Position numbers and translations under genes: made by a program. The notes under the pieces were generated by a model. The model saw only the letters and a list, made by a program, of their open reading frames with translations. It searched no databases and had not been told where the DNA came from. A stretch of DNA of 64,000 nucleotides from Hordeum vulgare subsp. vulgare. Taxonomy: Eukaryota; Streptophyta; Magnoliopsida; Poales; Poaceae. The stretch is taken from contig NC_058522.1 in assembly GCF_904849725.1 (NCBI RefSeq), positions 199,065,986 to 199,129,985 on the forward strand, in the 5' to 3' direction. Shown piece after piece: positions 33,191 to 46,800 of this stretch. Within the stretch, counting starts at the first letter, position 1. Each line of letters opens with the position of its first letter.

Positions 33191-33203
33191 TGGTATTTAA
33201 AGA
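33191..33203 (-). promoter_or_regulatory. Candidate TATA box for the antisense gene
   Basis: The minus strand reads CTTTAAATACC, about 700 bp upstream of the ATG at 32479. It is the only clear TATA-like motif I noticed in the proper orientation. An unspliced or spliced 5' leader would have to cover the gap. Confidence 0.3.
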
Positions 33204-33503
33204 CCGAAGGGGGGAAATGGAAACGGTAGGCGCGGGAAACAAGGAGGCGCTGTAAATTCGGAATTGATGGCGCCTCAATTTTCGGACTGTACGTATAAGA
33301 TCAAAAGGAGCCGTTGGGTGATGTCATGAATATTCCTGGGATTTCAGAATGAATGACATCATCATTCCATGTGGCGGAAAATCAAAAAAAGTTCACAAGC
33401 CGGCAATGTTTCCGTTGGAAATAAGACGTCGATTAAAGTGAGCCGCCGAGAATTAAGGAGAGGTTTATTGACGTGAATAAATTCAAGTCAATCTGGGGCC
33501 TAA

Positions 33504-34052
33504 TGTTGGGGATATTATCCCATTATAAGACCCGCCTTATAAGGCCAGGTCAAGATAATGGCGGCTCTACCTCGATGAACAAGATGGGCCGTTGTTTGAT
33601 GAGAGGAAGGTGCTAGCTGTGCGCAGTGAAGAGATGGTTGGCCCAAGATGTAGAGAAGGCGACTTACGGTTCACGCAAGGAAAGAGACGCTAGAAGCTTC
33701 CTTGTGTGGGAGACAAGGCGAGTTAGAGATAGGCCGACTTATCAATTGTAAGGAGAGTTGGATTCTTGTAAACCTACAGCCTCGACCTATATATAAAGGC
33801 GAGTCTCTAGGGTTGAGAGGTTAAGTTAACATCAATCGAGAGCTAGGTCAGGGGAATCCGTACCCTTGTAATCGATTCCCACAGCAATATACACAAAGCA
33901 GGACATATGCTTTTACCTCAATATGAGGGGCCGGACCTGGGTAAATAGCGTCTTCCGTTTCCCGATCAACCCCTTTGAGTCACCACATGGTTGCGATGGC
34001 TACATCACTAAGTCCTTCCCACGAGGACATCTATCGTGAAAAAACCACGATA
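33504..34052 (+). repeat. 3' LTR of the Tat element (549 bp)
   Basis: It follows a polypurine-like 'ctggggcctaa' and starts TGTTGGGG. A TATA box lies at 33788-33797 (TATATATAAA), and 'ggggccggacctgggtaaa' near 33927 is typical of Tat LTRs. It ends CCACGATA, where TA replaces the usual CA. The last 22 bp form a perfect stem CTATCGTG/CACGATAG. No 5' partner is in the window. Confidence 0.85.
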
Positions 34053-34428
34053 GTTTTTAGATTTAGTAAAAAATACCGGCGAAAGAATCTACCGGAGAGG
34101 GGCCACCCCCAGGCCACAAGCTTGTAGGGCGAGCCCCCCTAGGCCGCAACCCCTGGCTTGTGGGGTCCCTGAGGCTCCATCGACCTTGTTTCCACTCCTA
34201 TACATTCCCATCCACGGAGAAAAAAAATCAGAGAGAAGAGTTCATCACGTTTTACGATACGAAGCCGCCGCCACCTCCTGTTCTTCATCGAGAGGGCATA
34301 TCTGGATTCTGATTTTGGCTCTGGAGAGGGGAAATCGACGTCGTCGTCATCACCAACCATCCTTCATCACCAATTTCATGATGCTCTCCATCGTTCGTGA
34401 GTAATTCCATCGTAGGCTTGCTGGATGA

Positions 34429-36085
34429 TGATGACGAGATGATGTATATACTTCTTGCCCCACGTTGGATACCCCAAGTGGAAGGTCGAGATCTAGTTAG
34501 CAACAAATATCCCTTACAAGGAGACTGTAAGGTTTATCGAACCAGGAGGCCTCCTAGGCTCAACAAGTAGGTGTCTTCCACCCTGGCGCTAGCAGAAGAC
34601 ATGGACCTGCACACACAACAAATAACTTTGCTCCCAACGAGTACATAGAGGTTGTCAATATCTCCGGCCTTGTAGTTTGCAAAGGATCAAAACACAAGCG
34701 GGAAGGTAGTAGTGATTGCAACAGAAAAGTAAAGAAAAGCGGTAAATGATGGAGGTGTAAACAATGATGGTGATATGGACCGGAGTCACATGATGTTCAC
34801 TAGTGATGTGTCTCTCCCAAAAGACGATAAACAACTATGTTGGGTAAACAAATCACAGTTGGGCAATTGATAGAATTAAGATCGCACCGCAATGCTAATT
34901 ATGCTCCTTGATAGTATGAGGTTCAATAGTAATGGGCGGTACGCCAAGACAAGTAGACCGTTATTCACCAGCATCTACTTACTAATCATCCACCTTTAGG
35001 TATCTATCCAGAACATCTCTCCGGTATTAAGTTGCTAGCCCCACCCCAAAGTGTAAACTCAAAGCAACAGACAACTGCATTAACTAACTATGCATAAGGT
35101 AAACAATCCTTGCAACTATTGTCACAGGCACCGTTGTTTTCTCCTAGTGGCAACAAGCACATCCCCTAGTCTCATGTTTCTGTCACTCAAGCTAGACATC
35201 GAGGGGCCCGAACCCACAATCATGCATAACGCTCCATCTTGGAGTTACGATCTACTACTTGGCCAAAGCAATAAAAAGCAACAGAGAACATGCAAGAATC
35301 ACTAAGGAACATAATATAAAAGGATAATTAAATATATAACTCATAACAATCTGAACATAATCTCATAATCCATCGGATCCCAACAAACCGAGCATAGCAA
35401 AAGCAAGAGAACTACATAGATGTCTTGATCATGTAGGGCAGCTCACAAGGACTAACCATTGAAGCACAAGATTGGAGAGAAGACATCACATAACTACTGG
35501 CCATGGACTCATGGTCCAAGGAGGACTACTCACGGCACGTTCGGGAAGCGTCCATGGCGGTGGAGAAGCTCCCGAAAGTGAATCCTCCCTCCGGTAGGGT
35601 GCCGAGAAGAGGTATCCCGACGCTCCCGATCTTGGAAGCGTTGCGGCGGCGGAACGATGGAGAAATTCGCGATTCCAGAAAGTTTGCGAGGGTTTCCTCA
35701 TGGATCTCTAAATATAGGCCAAAGGAGGGCACCAGAGGAGGTGGGATCCACCCAGGCGACCTCGTGGCACGGTCTAGGGCCTGGCCGCACCAGCAGGCCG
35801 CCTGGGAGGCCCCTGGCCCCCCGTGTGGCCCTCCTTCGGTGATCCCAAAGCTTCTGTTTTGCCGATTTTTTATATATTTTTCTGGATTTTTTCGGGCTTC
35901 GAAAAATTGGGTAAAAGCCCGTGCAAAATACACATCAGCAGACAGAAACTGGCACTAGGTGCACTGAGTTAGTAGGTTAGTCCAAATATGTGTAAAATGA
36001 TATAAAAGTGTAGCAAAACATATAACATTGTCACCCGAAATATCATGGAACAAGCAGAAATTATAGATACGTTTGGGACGTATCA
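34429..36085 (-). repeat. 3' LTR of the 34-42 kb Athila-like element (1657 bp)
   Basis: It is colinear with 39982-41616 with scattered substitutions and small indels. The minus-strand start TGATACG is at 36085. The polypurine-like AAGCTTGGGGATGT lies just inside it (36099-36086). Confidence 0.93.
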
Positions 36086-38881
36086 ACATCCCCAAGCTTA
36101 ATTTATGCTCGTCCTCGAGTAGATAAATGATAACACAATAATTTATGTGGTGACGTGCTAACACACATATATGAACTTCAAAGTAAAGCAAGTGAGATAT
36201 GCAATTTAAGTCAAGACAATAACAAGCAAGAGTCTATATCTAGCATTGAATTTAGCAAAGTAAGAACATAAAGGTGCAAGAGCTCTCGCTGTCCGTGACT
36301 CGAACGTCTCCAAATGGTGTTTGCGTGCAAGAAGTGGGAGATGGGTTCAAAGATAAAATATTTTTAATTGAGAATTCAATCTACTAAATCTCACACTTAG
36401 TGTCCTTCGGAATCTTATTTTGACTCATCCCCAGACCACTTGTTAGGCACAAGTCAAAATGATCCTCTCCATTTCGATTTTGAGCACTCATGCAATGAAT
36501 AAGTGTAAGCAAGATATGTTGGCACTTAGGATGGCAAATGGAATAATGATGGGGAAGGAAGACAAAAAGGTGTGAAAGGCTCACATCAATGAGGACAACC
36601 ATAGGCGAGAGAAAGCCAAATGATAAATATGATGTGAGGAGTAGGGATTGCCGTGTAACGGATGCACATATGAGCTAAGGTAAGCTCTCCAATGGAACTA
36701 GTGGGGGTTCATCCAAGTTGTTTGCTCATGAAGCTCATCATTGGAATATGCAAACCAAGTTCTATAGTGTAACGGTCCCCACATAGTTATGCATGGAGTA
36801 CGAGTATGGATCTTTCAAAAGTAATAGTAGTGTTGCCCCTTCTCTCTTTTTTTCTTTTTCTTTTTTACCTTATTTTATTTTATTTTTTTGTGGCCTCTTT
36901 GGCTCTTTATTTTTATCTCGGGATCTTTTCCTCTCTTAAGGGCAACACTCCATGTTTTACATGAATAGAAATAAAAATCATCGCACTTTGTAAGAAGTAC
37001 TCAACATGAACACAAGTGAAAACTATCATGATGTATGCAAATGTATGCCTCTGGCAGTGTAGCAGGATATGCAATGATACTAGCGCGTCATGTAGGAGTA
37101 ATGAGGGCAATGCCCAACTAGCATGCGGCTCTATAATCAAGCAAAAGCATGAATGACATGAAGATCAAGTCATGAGATGATGGATGTTGCATGGCAATGT
37201 ATCTCGGAAAGGCTATGGAAGTGCCTTAATAGGTAGGTATGGTGGCTGTTTTGAGGAAAGATATAATGAGGCTTATGTATGACAGAGCGTATCATGTCAT
37301 GGGTTTGGATGCACCGGCGGAGTTTGCACCAACTCTCAATGTGAGAAAGGGCAATGCATGGTACCGAAGAGGCTAGCAAAATATGGATGCTGGAAGTGCC
37401 AACAATCGAATAATCACATTAGTCTGAAGAACTCATACACTTATTATCGGTAACTCTCTATCTAGTTAGGAAATTCATAACGAGACAAGTACCCCGAGGA
37501 GGAATGTTTGGGGGTTTGGTTATCCTTGCGCATCCTTGACTCATGGTAACGTGAGGGTACTCTATATATTCCAACCCCTCCAGAGGTTAGCGATCAATTT
37601 AGTAGCTAGAGTTCTCAACTATTTTTTAGTTTTTGAAAAACACACGGATTTCCCAAAATACGACACCTATCACTAATAGTCTCAAGCTCTTGGCACCAAT
37701 AATCCAAACATTACTCAAATCAATACTTCAAAACTATTGCAAGTTACTACTATAATTAAATAGCAACCTCACTTACCTACTCATGCAAGACACACAACTC
37801 AGTGCAACGAGCCAACTCTCTAAACAAGATAAGCATGATAACTCAAGTGATTTACAAAATCAACCTAAATAAATGCTCTTAAGAAGATAAGTATGAAAAC
37901 TAAGAGCTAAGCATGACAGTAGCTAAGAAGAGATGAAGAACACACAAAAAGGATAAGCATGAAAACTATGTTGTGTTCTAGAGTGGAACGGAGCGTGTCT
38001 CTCTCCAAAACAAGGTAGGTTAGGTTCCGACTTGTCATGACCAGAAAACAAAACTAAAACAAACTAAAAAGCAAATAGCGGGACGCTCCAAGCATAGCAC
38101 ATATCAAATGAAGTGATAAAAATATAGCATGGAGATGGACGAACTGATGATTGTTGATAGAGAAGGGGATGCACGGGGGCATCCCCAAGGTTAGACGCTT
38201 GAGTATCCTTGAATATTTCTTAGGATGCATGGGGGCATCCCCAAGCTTGAGCGTTTGACACTCCTTTATCTTCTTTCATCATCTCTCCCATCACATACTT
38301 GAAAACTCTCTTCATATAAAACTCATCATAAGCTGATTAGCGTGGTTAGTTCCCTTAATAAAATAATTCAATACCTGCTGGAAATAATGATTTTCATGAA
38401 AATCTACTGCTTCTCATGATTGCCAAAAGGTTTTTGCAAATAAAAAGCAAGCTTAGGATTCACAAAACACTGAAAACACAAAACATGGCAGAATCTGTGA
38501 AAAACAGAACATCAGGTAGTAAATAATTTATTCAGGATACTTCTGCAACTCAAATAAAAAAACTAAGAACAGATGCCATAAAGCCAATTATATAGAGCAT
38601 GTGTTCAGAAAAAAATCAGATAAAAAAGATGACCTGGTGATGTTTGGCGAATTTTTCCTTCAAGAAGACAAAATCTGTTTCTAGACAACATGTCACAGCT
38701 TTTGAACTTTCTTGCAATCAGAGGCTATAACTTGGCACAAAGCTAAAAAATAAAGATACAATGATGTTGCTACAGTATTAACACACATCAAGCCCACTAA
38801 AATGGAAAGTAAAAACAAATTGGGTTGCCTCCCAACAAGCGCTTTCTTTTATGCCTTTGAGCTAGGCATAATGCAAGAAGA
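36086..38881. other. Non-coding interior of the Athila-like element
   Basis: No coding domain is seen. It holds a pyrimidine-rich tract at 36838-36903 and two further copies of the PPT-like phrase 'gggggcatccccaag' (38177 and 38231). Small open frames have no recognisable homology. Confidence 0.7.
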
Positions 38882-39806
38882 TCAAGTGTTATCAACTCCA
38901 AAAGAATAACTTGCCCATGTAACAGACTCATAAGGTAACTTAATATTCTTTCCAGGGAAGTGTTTCATTCCCTTTTTAATAGGAAATTGGAATTTAATAA
39001 TCCCCTCTTTCATGTCAATTATAGCATCAACGGTAAGGAGAAAAGGACGTCCCAAGATAATTGGGCATGAAGGATCACATTTAATGTCCATAATAAGAAA
39101 ATCAACGGGCACATAATTATCATTGACAATAATAATGACATCATAAATTCTCCCTAAAGGTTTCTTTATGGAAGAATCAACAAGACGAACACCAAAAGAA
39201 CATGGATCATAAGGTTTCCAATCAAGCATATCATACGTTCTTTTGGGCATAACGGAAGCACTAGCTCCAACATCACACAAAGCAAAGCAAGAGATATCAT
39301 TCAATTTAATTTTGACCATAGGATCCCAACCATCTTATAGTTTTCTAGGAATAAAAGTCTCTAGCTTGAAGCTTCTCCTCCCTAGCTTTGATAAGAGCAT
39401 TGTTAATAAGCTCGGTGAAGGCAATATTGAGTGTACTAGTGTGGGGGTCTTTAGCCATTCTTTGCAAAAAGGTGATGACTTCGGAGAGACTACAATTGTC
39501 AAAATCAGTAATATTGCTATTAAGTAAAATTGTAGTGTCATCCTCTACATTTGATTTTCTCTCTATTATGAGAGTTTGGATGTCTTCCCAAGTTTGGGGA
39601 CGGTTAGGAGCAACTTCAAACCAAAGATCTTGTGGCTTCCCGACGCAACCATGCCAAGGGCATAATTATCCATAATGACTGGTATAGTCACATGGTTTAC
39701 TTGTAAAAAGACCCTTAGTGGTAACTGGAGCAATAGAGGAGAATGTATAATCATTGTTGTTGTGACTAGTGGAGTCACCCAACATGGTGTTCTCAGTGGA
39801 ACCCAT
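38882..39806 (-). pseudogene. Athila gag/protease relic
   Basis: From an ATG at 39806 (MGSTENTMLGDSTSHNN...), gag-like residues continue in mixed frames with stops to 39335. An open frame then runs 39319-38882: MVKIKLNDISCFALCDVGASASVMPKRTYDML...PIILGRPFLLTVDAIIDM. CDVGAS and ILGRPFL are the aspartic protease-like motifs of Athila polyproteins. No RT follows. Confidence 0.88.
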
Positions 39807-39954
39807 AGCAGCGGCAACAAGCAAGAGCAAATCAACTAATTTTTTTGTGGTTTTTGGTATAAGACTCTAAAGCAAAAACTAGAAAACAAACTAACAAGAC
39901 TAAAAAGCAAAGGTAAAAGATAGCGTGCAACTCCCCTATCTTGAAGAGTGGAGT

Positions 39955-39971
39955 CCCCGACAACGGTGCCA
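39955..39971 (-). promoter_or_regulatory. Primer binding site, Athila type
   Basis: The minus strand reads TGGCACCGTTGTCGGGG, ten bases after the LTR end. It is a mutated form of the TGGCGCCGTTGCCGGGG site of Athila-group elements. Confidence 0.85.
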
Positions 39972-39981
39972 GAAAATCGCT

Positions 39982-41616
39982 TGATGACGAGATGATGTAC
40001 ATACTTCTCGCCCCTCGTTGGATACCCCAAGTGGAAGGTGGAGATGTAGTCAGCAGCAAATTTCACTTACACGGAGACTGTAAGGTTTATCGAACCAGGA
40101 GGACTCCTGGGTTCAACAAGTAGGTGTCTTCCACCCTGGCACTAGCAGAAGATGTGGACCTACACAAACAACAAATAACTTTGCTCCCAACGAGTACAGA
40201 GAGGTTATCAATCTCTCCGGCCTTGTAGTGTGCAGAGGATCAAAACACAAGCGGGAAGGTATTGATTGCAACGGAAAAGTAAAGTAAGCAGTAAATGATG
40301 GAGGTGTAAACAATGATGGTGATATGGACCGGAGTCACATGATGTTCACTAGTGATGTCTCTCTCCCAAAAGATGATAAACAACTATGCTAGGGTAAACA
40401 AATCACAGTTGGGCAATTTACATAATTATGATCGCACCGCAATGCTAATTATGCTCCTTGATAGTGTGAGGTTCAATAGTAATGGGCAGTACGCCAAGAC
40501 AAGTAGACCGCTTATTCATCAACATCTACTTACTAATCATCCACCTTGAGGTATCTATCCAGAACATCTCTCCGATATTAAGTTGCGAGCCCCACTCAAA
40601 GTGTAAACTCAAAGCAACAGACAACTGCATTAACTAACTATGCGTAAGGTGAACAATCCTTGCAACTGTGGTCACAAGCACCATTGTTTTCTCCCTGGTG
40701 GCAACAAGCACATCCCCTAGTCTCATGTTTCTGTCACTCAAGCTAGACATCGAGGGTCCCGAACCCACAATCATGCATAACGCTCCCTCTTGGAGTTACG
40801 ATCTACAACTTGGCCACAGCAATAAAAAGCAACATAGAAACATGCAAGAATCACTAAGGAACATAATATAAAAGGATAATCAAATATATAACTCATAACA
40901 ATGTGAACATAATCTCATAATCCATCGGAACCCAACAAACCGAGCATAGCAAAAGCAAGAGAATTACATAGATGCCTGATCATGTAGGGCAGCTCACAAG
41001 GACTAACCATTGAAGCACAAAATTGGAGAGAAGACATCACATAGCTACTGGTCATGGACTCATAGTCTAAGGAGGACTACTCACGACATGTCCGAGAAGC
41101 GTCCATGGTGGTGGAGAAGCTCGTGGAGGTCAATCCTCCCTCCGGCAGGGTGCCGGGAAGAGGTCTCCTGATGCTCCCGATCTTGGAAGCGCTGCAGCGG
41201 CGGAACGATGGAGAAATTCGCGATTCCAAAAAGTCTGCGAGTGTTTCCTCACGGATATCTAAATATAGGCCAAAGGAGGGCACCGGAGGAGGTGGGACGC
41301 ACCCAGGCGACCTCCTGGCGTGGCCTAGGGCCTGGCCGCGCCACCAGACCGCCTGGGAGGCCCCTGGCCCCCTCCAGTCCTCCTTCGGTGCTCCCGAAGC
41401 TTGTGTTTTGTTGATTTTTTATATTTTTCTGGATTTTTTGGGTAAAAGCCCCTGCAAAATAAACATCAGCAGACAGAAACTGGCATCGAGTGCACTGAGT
41501 TAGTAGGTTAGTCCAGATATGTGTAAAATGATATAAAAGTGTAGCGAAACATATAACATTGTCACCCAAAAGATCATGGAACAAGCAGAAATTATAGATA
41601 CGTTTGGGACGTATCA
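39982..41616 (-). repeat. 5' LTR of the 34-42 kb Athila-like element (1635 bp)
   Basis: It starts TGATACGTCCCAAACG on the minus strand at 41616 and ends ...CATCA at 39982. It is partner to 34429-36085. Confidence 0.93.
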
Positions 41617-41690
41617 GACGGTGATGGGTTGGATGAGATCTATCATGTAATCGAGTTAGTTTTGTTAGGGTTTGATCCCTAGTACCCACT

Positions 41691-43544
41691 TATTGGGGAA
41701 TGTTGCATGGGAAACAAAAAATTCCCTACGCACACGAAGACCTATCATGGTGTTGTCCATCTACGAGTGGAGATTAGATCTACATACCCTTGTAGATCGC
41801 ACAACGGGGAAGCGTTAAGAAACACGGTTGATGTAGTGGAACGTTTTAATGTCCCTCGATCCGTCCCATGAACCGTCCCATGATCCGCCGCACGAACCGT
41901 CCCTTGATCCGTCCCACGAACCGTCTGACGATCTGTCCCACGATCCGTCCCGATCTAGCGCCGAACGGACGACACCTCTGCGTTCAGCACACGTACAACT
42001 CAATGACGATCTCGGCCTTCTTGATCCAACAAGAGAGACTGAGAAGTAAATGAGTTCTCCGGCAGCGAGATGGCGCGCCGGTTTGGTGATGAACTATTCC
42101 TACACGGCTCCGCCCGAGCTCCGAGGAAATCTAATCTAGAGGAAGAACTATGAGGTGTAGGTTTGAGTTGCACGTGGCAAAGTTGTGAATCAAAAGCCCT
42201 AAACCTCTAGTATATATAGGAGGAGGGGAGAGGCATCCCTAGGCAGCCTTGGTGCACCAAGGAGTCCTCCTTGGGCCAGTCGAAGTGGGAGAGAGGGAGG
42301 AGTCCTTCTCCAATCCCACTTGGATTAGGACCCCTTCCTTATTTTCCCACCTCTTCTAGATTTTCCACTTTTTCCTCAAGGGCTTTCCTTGGATGACTTT
42401 GTTAGCCCATTATAACTTATTGTACATCCAATAAACCCACGTGGACCCCTTGGGGCATGGTGGGCCCACCCAGTGGGCCCCCGAAACCCATTCGTCACTC
42501 CCGGTACACTGCCGGCAATGCCCGAAAACTTTCTGGAATCCAAACACCAACTTCCTATATATCAATCTTCGTTTCCGGACCATTCTAGAAACCCTTGTGA
42601 TGTCCTTGATCTCATCCGGGACTCCGAACAACCTTCGGTCACCAACATATATAACTCAACTATACTAAAACACCATCAAACTTTATATGTGCACACCCTG
42701 CGGGTTCGAGAACTATGTAGACATGACCCGAGACACTCCTCGGTCAATATCCAATAGCGGGACCTGGATGCGCATATTGGATCCTACATATTCTACGAAG
42801 ATCTTATCGGTTGAACCTCTGTGCCAAGGATTCATATAATCCCGTATAACATTCCCTTTGTCCTTTGGTATGTTACTTGCCCAAGATTTGATCGTCGGTA
42901 TCCATATGCCTATTTCAATATCGTTACCGGCAAGTCTCTTTACTCGTTCTGTAATACAAGATCCCCGTGACTCACACTTGAGTCACATTGCTTGCAAGGC
43001 TTATATGTGATGTTGTATTACCGAGTGGGCCCCGAGATACCTCTCCGTCACAGGGAGTGACAAATCCCAGTCTTGATCCATGCTAACTCAATGGACACCC
43101 TCGGATATACCTGTAGAGCACCTTTATAGTCAGCCAGTTACGTTGCGACTTTTTACACACACAAGGTATTCCTCCGGTGCCAGTAAGTTAGATGATCTCA
43201 TGTACATAGGAATGAATACTTGACACGCAGAAAACAATAGCAACAAAATAACATTATCACATGTTACGTTTATAATTTGGGTCTTGTCCATCACATGATT
43301 CTCCTAATGATGTGATCCCGTTATCAAGTGACAACACTTGCCTATGGCGAGGAAACCTTGACCATATTTGATCAACGAACTAGTCAACTAGAGGCTCACT
43401 AGGGACAATCTGTTGTCTATGTATCCACACATGTATTTGAGTTTCCAATCAATACAATTCTAGCATGGATAATAAACGATTATTATGAACAATGAAATAT
43501 AATAATAACTAATTTATTATTGCCTCTAGGGCATATTTCCAATA
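41691..43544 (-). repeat. 3' LTR of the BARE-type element (1854 bp)
   Basis: The plus-strand left end is TATTGGGGAATG (TG has become TA) and the right end is TTTCCAATA (CA has become TA). The minus-strand TATA-like sequence is CCTATATATACTAGAGG near 42217. The adjacent PPT reads CAAGTGGGAGAT on the minus strand (43556-43545). Confidence 0.94.
41852..41958 (-). repeat. Short tandem repeat in the BARE LTR (unit about 10-11 bp)
   Basis: Alternating GATCCGTCCCAC and GAACCGTCCCAC-type units, about ten in this LTR. The other LTR (48739-48812) has fewer units. Confidence 0.85.
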
Positions 43545-43899
43545 ATCTCCCACTTGCACTAGAGTCAATAATCTAGTTCACATCACCATGTGATTTTAAC
43601 GAATCCAACACCCATGTAGTTCTGGGGTTTGATCACGTCTTGCTCGTGTGAGAGGTTTTAGTCAACAGTTCTGAATCTTTCAGATTCGTGTGTGCTTTAC
43701 AAATCTTTATGTCATCCTATAGATGCTGCTACTACGTGCTATTCGGAAATACTCCAAATATCTACTCTACTATACGAATCCGTTTTACTACTCATAGTTA
43801 TTCGAATTAGTGTAAAAGCTTGCATCGATGTAACCCTTTACGACGAACTCTTTAACCACCTCCATAATCGAGAAAAATTCCTTAGTCCATTAGTTACTA

Positions 43900-46800
43900 A
43901 GGATAACTTTGACTGTTGTTCAGTGATTCAATCATGTATCACTCTTTGTACCTCTTAACAGACTTGTGGTAAGGCACACATCAGGTGCGTCACACATCTT
44001 GGCATACTTTAGAGTCTATGACTAATGCATAGGGGACGACCTTCGTCCTTTCTCTTTGTTCTGCCGTGGTCGGGCTTTTGAGTCTCACTCAAATTCACAC
44101 CTTACAACACAGCCAAGAACTCCTTCTTTGCTGATCTATTTTGAACTCCTTCAAAAACTTGTCAAGGCATGCATTTCATTTGAAAGTTCTGTTTAGCATT
44201 TTGATCTATCTCCATAGATCTTGATGCTCATTGTTCAAGTAGCTCTTTCCAGGTCTTCCTTTGAAAAACCCCTTTCAAACAACCTTTATGCTTTACAGAA
44301 ATTCTACATTACTTCTGATCAACAATATGTCAACCACATATACTTATCAGAAATTCTATAGTGCTCCCACCCACTTCTTTGGAAATACAAGTTTCTCATA
44401 AACCTTGTACAAACCCAAAAGCTTTGATCATCTCATCAAAGTGTATATTCCAACTCCGAGATGCTTGCACCAGTCCATAGAAGGATCGCTGGAGCTTGCA
44501 CACTTGTTAGCATCCTTAGGATCGAAAAAACCTTCTGGTTGTATCACATACAACCTTTCCTCAAGGAAACCGTCGAGGAAACAATGTTTTGACATCCTAT
44601 GTGCAATATTTCATAAATAATGCAACAACTACTAACCTAATTCCAACGGACTTTTAGCATTGCTACGATTGAGAAAGTCTCATCATAGTCAACTCTTTGA
44701 ACTTGTCGGAAACATCTTTGCGACAAATCGAGCTTTTATTAATGGTGACTTTTCACCATCATCGTCTGTCTTTATTTTAAAGATCCATATTTACTTAATA
44801 GCCCTACGACCATCAAGCATTTCTTCCAAAGTCTACACTTTGTCTTCATACATGGATCCTCTCTCGAATTTCATGGCCTCCAGCCATTTGTCGGAATCCG
44901 CGCCCACCATGCTTCTCCATAGCTCGTAGGTTCATTGCTGTTCAACAACATGACCTCCAAGACAGGGTTACCGTACCACTCTATAGTAGTACGCAACCTT
45001 GTCGACCTATGAGGTTTGTAGTAACTTGATCCGAAGCTTAATGATCACCATCATCAGTTTCCACTTCAATTGGTGTAGGCGCCACAGGAACATCTTCGTG
45101 CGCCCTGCTACACACTGGTTGAAGTGACGTTTCACTAACCTCATCAAGTTCCACCACCCTCCCACTCAATTCTTTCGAGAGAAACCTTTCCTCGAGAAAG
45201 GATCCGTTTCTAGAAACAAACACTTTGCTTCCGGATCTGAGATAGGAGATGTATCCAACTGTCTTGGATATCCTATGAAGATGCTTTTATCCGCTTTGGG
45301 TTCGAGCTTATCAGACTGAAACTTATTCACATCAGTGTCGCAACCCCTAATTTTCAAGAAACGACATCTTAGGTTTCTCCAAACCATAGTCTATACCGTG
45401 TCATCTCAACGGAAATATGTGGTGCCCTATTTAAAGTGAATGCGATTGTCTCTAATGCATAACCCATAAACGATAGTGGTGATTCGATAAGAGACATCAT
45501 AGTATGCACCATATCAAATAGGGCACGGCTATGACGTTCGGACACACCATCACACTATGATGTTCCAGGTGGCATGAATTGCGAAACAATTTCCTCATTG
45601 TCTCAACTGTGTACCAAAACTCGCAACTCAGATATTCATCTCTATGATCATATCGTAGACAGTTTTATCCTCTTGTCACGACGATCTTCACTCTGAAATA
45701 GCCTTGAACTTTTCAACATTTCAGATTTGTGATTCATCAAGTAAATACTCCTGTATCTACTCAAGTCGTCAGTGAAGTAAGAACATAATGATATCCACTG
45801 CGTGCCTCAGCACTTATTGGACTGCACACATCAAAAATGTATTACCTCCAACAAGTTACTCTCTTGCTCCATGTGGTATGATTTTGCATGTCTCAAGTGA
45901 TTCAAAATCAAGTGAGTCTAAACGATCCATCTGCATGGAGTTTCTTCATGCGTTTATAACAACAGGTATGGTTTGCAAGTCTCAAATGTTTCAAAAATGA
46001 GTGAGTACAAAGATCCATCAGCATGGAGCTTCTTCATGCATTTTACACCAACATGACTCAATCGGCAGTGCAACAAGTAAGTGGTACTATCATTATTACT
46101 TTGTATCTTTTTGGCACCAACATTATGAACATGTGTAACACAACGACGAGATTCAATAAACCATTGAAGGTAATTATTCAAGAAAATAGAATAATCATTA
46201 TTCTCTTTAAATGAATAATCGTATTGCAATAAACACTATCTAGTCATGTTCATGCTCAACGCAAACACCAAATAACAATTAGTTAGGTTTAACACCAATC
46301 CCGATGGTAGAGGGAGCATGCGATGTTTGATCACATCAACCTTGGAAACACTTCCAACACTTATCGTCACCTCGCCTTTAGCTAATCTCCGTTTATTCCG
46401 TAGCTTTTATTTCGAGTTACTAATCACTTAGCAATCGAACCGGTATCTAAAACCCTCGTGCTACTAGGAGTACTAGTAAAGTACACATCAATATCATGTA
46501 TATCAAATATACTTTTGTTAACTTCGCAAGCCTTCTCATCTACCAAGTATCGAGGGTAGCTCCGCCTCAGTGACCCCCTCATAACAGAAGCACTTAGTCT
46601 CGGGTTTGGGTTCAATCTTGGGTTTCTTCATTAGAGCAGCAACTGGTTTGCCATTTCATGAAGTGTCCCTTCTAGCCCTTGCCCTTCTTGAAACTAGTGG
46701 TTTTACTAACCATCAACTATTGATGCTCCTTCTTGATTTCTACTTTCGCAGTGTCAAACATTGCGAATCGCTCAAGGATCATCATATCTATCCTTGATAT

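Larger units (their letters stand above)
25110..34052 (+). mobile_element. 3' part of a Tat-lineage Ty3/Gypsy retrotransposon with an antisense gene
   Basis: The fragment starts in the RT domain (YVDD at 25119) and runs through RNase H and integrase on the plus strand (to about 27750). It then has a long region whose only coding is on the minus strand (28903-32479), a polypurine stretch, and a 3' LTR at 33504-34052. Pol followed by an opposite-strand gene before the 3' LTR is the arrangement known for Tat-group elements such as Grande. The 5' LTR, gag and the first half of pol are missing, cut at the junction with the Gypsy LTR near 25014-25100. Confidence 0.85.
34429..41616 (-). mobile_element. 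Athila-lineage Gypsy element, Sabrina/WHAM-like, with both LTRs
   Basis: Minus-strand element with LTRs at 34429-36085 (3') and 39982-41616 (5'). Each begins TGATACGTCCCAAACGTATC and ends CATCA on the minus strand. A PBS follows the 5' LTR. The internal region (36086-39981) has only a decayed gag/protease portion and then 2.8 kb of non-coding DNA; RT, RNase H and integrase are absent, so it is non-autonomous. The flanking 5-mers are GATGA (34424-34428) and GACGG (41617-41621). The two differences are transitions, so this looks like a decayed duplication. Confidence 0.92.

Noticed and set aside
34031..34052. Perfect stem CTATCGTG/CACGATAG as a terminator or DNA-transposon end
   Set aside because: It coincides with the 3' end of the Tat LTR, whose usual ending is similar, and needs no separate explanation.
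41852..41958. Open frame with GSWDGSRDGS-type repeats as a real protein
   Set aside because: It is the translation of the short tandem repeat in the BARE LTR, with no start context or conservation.
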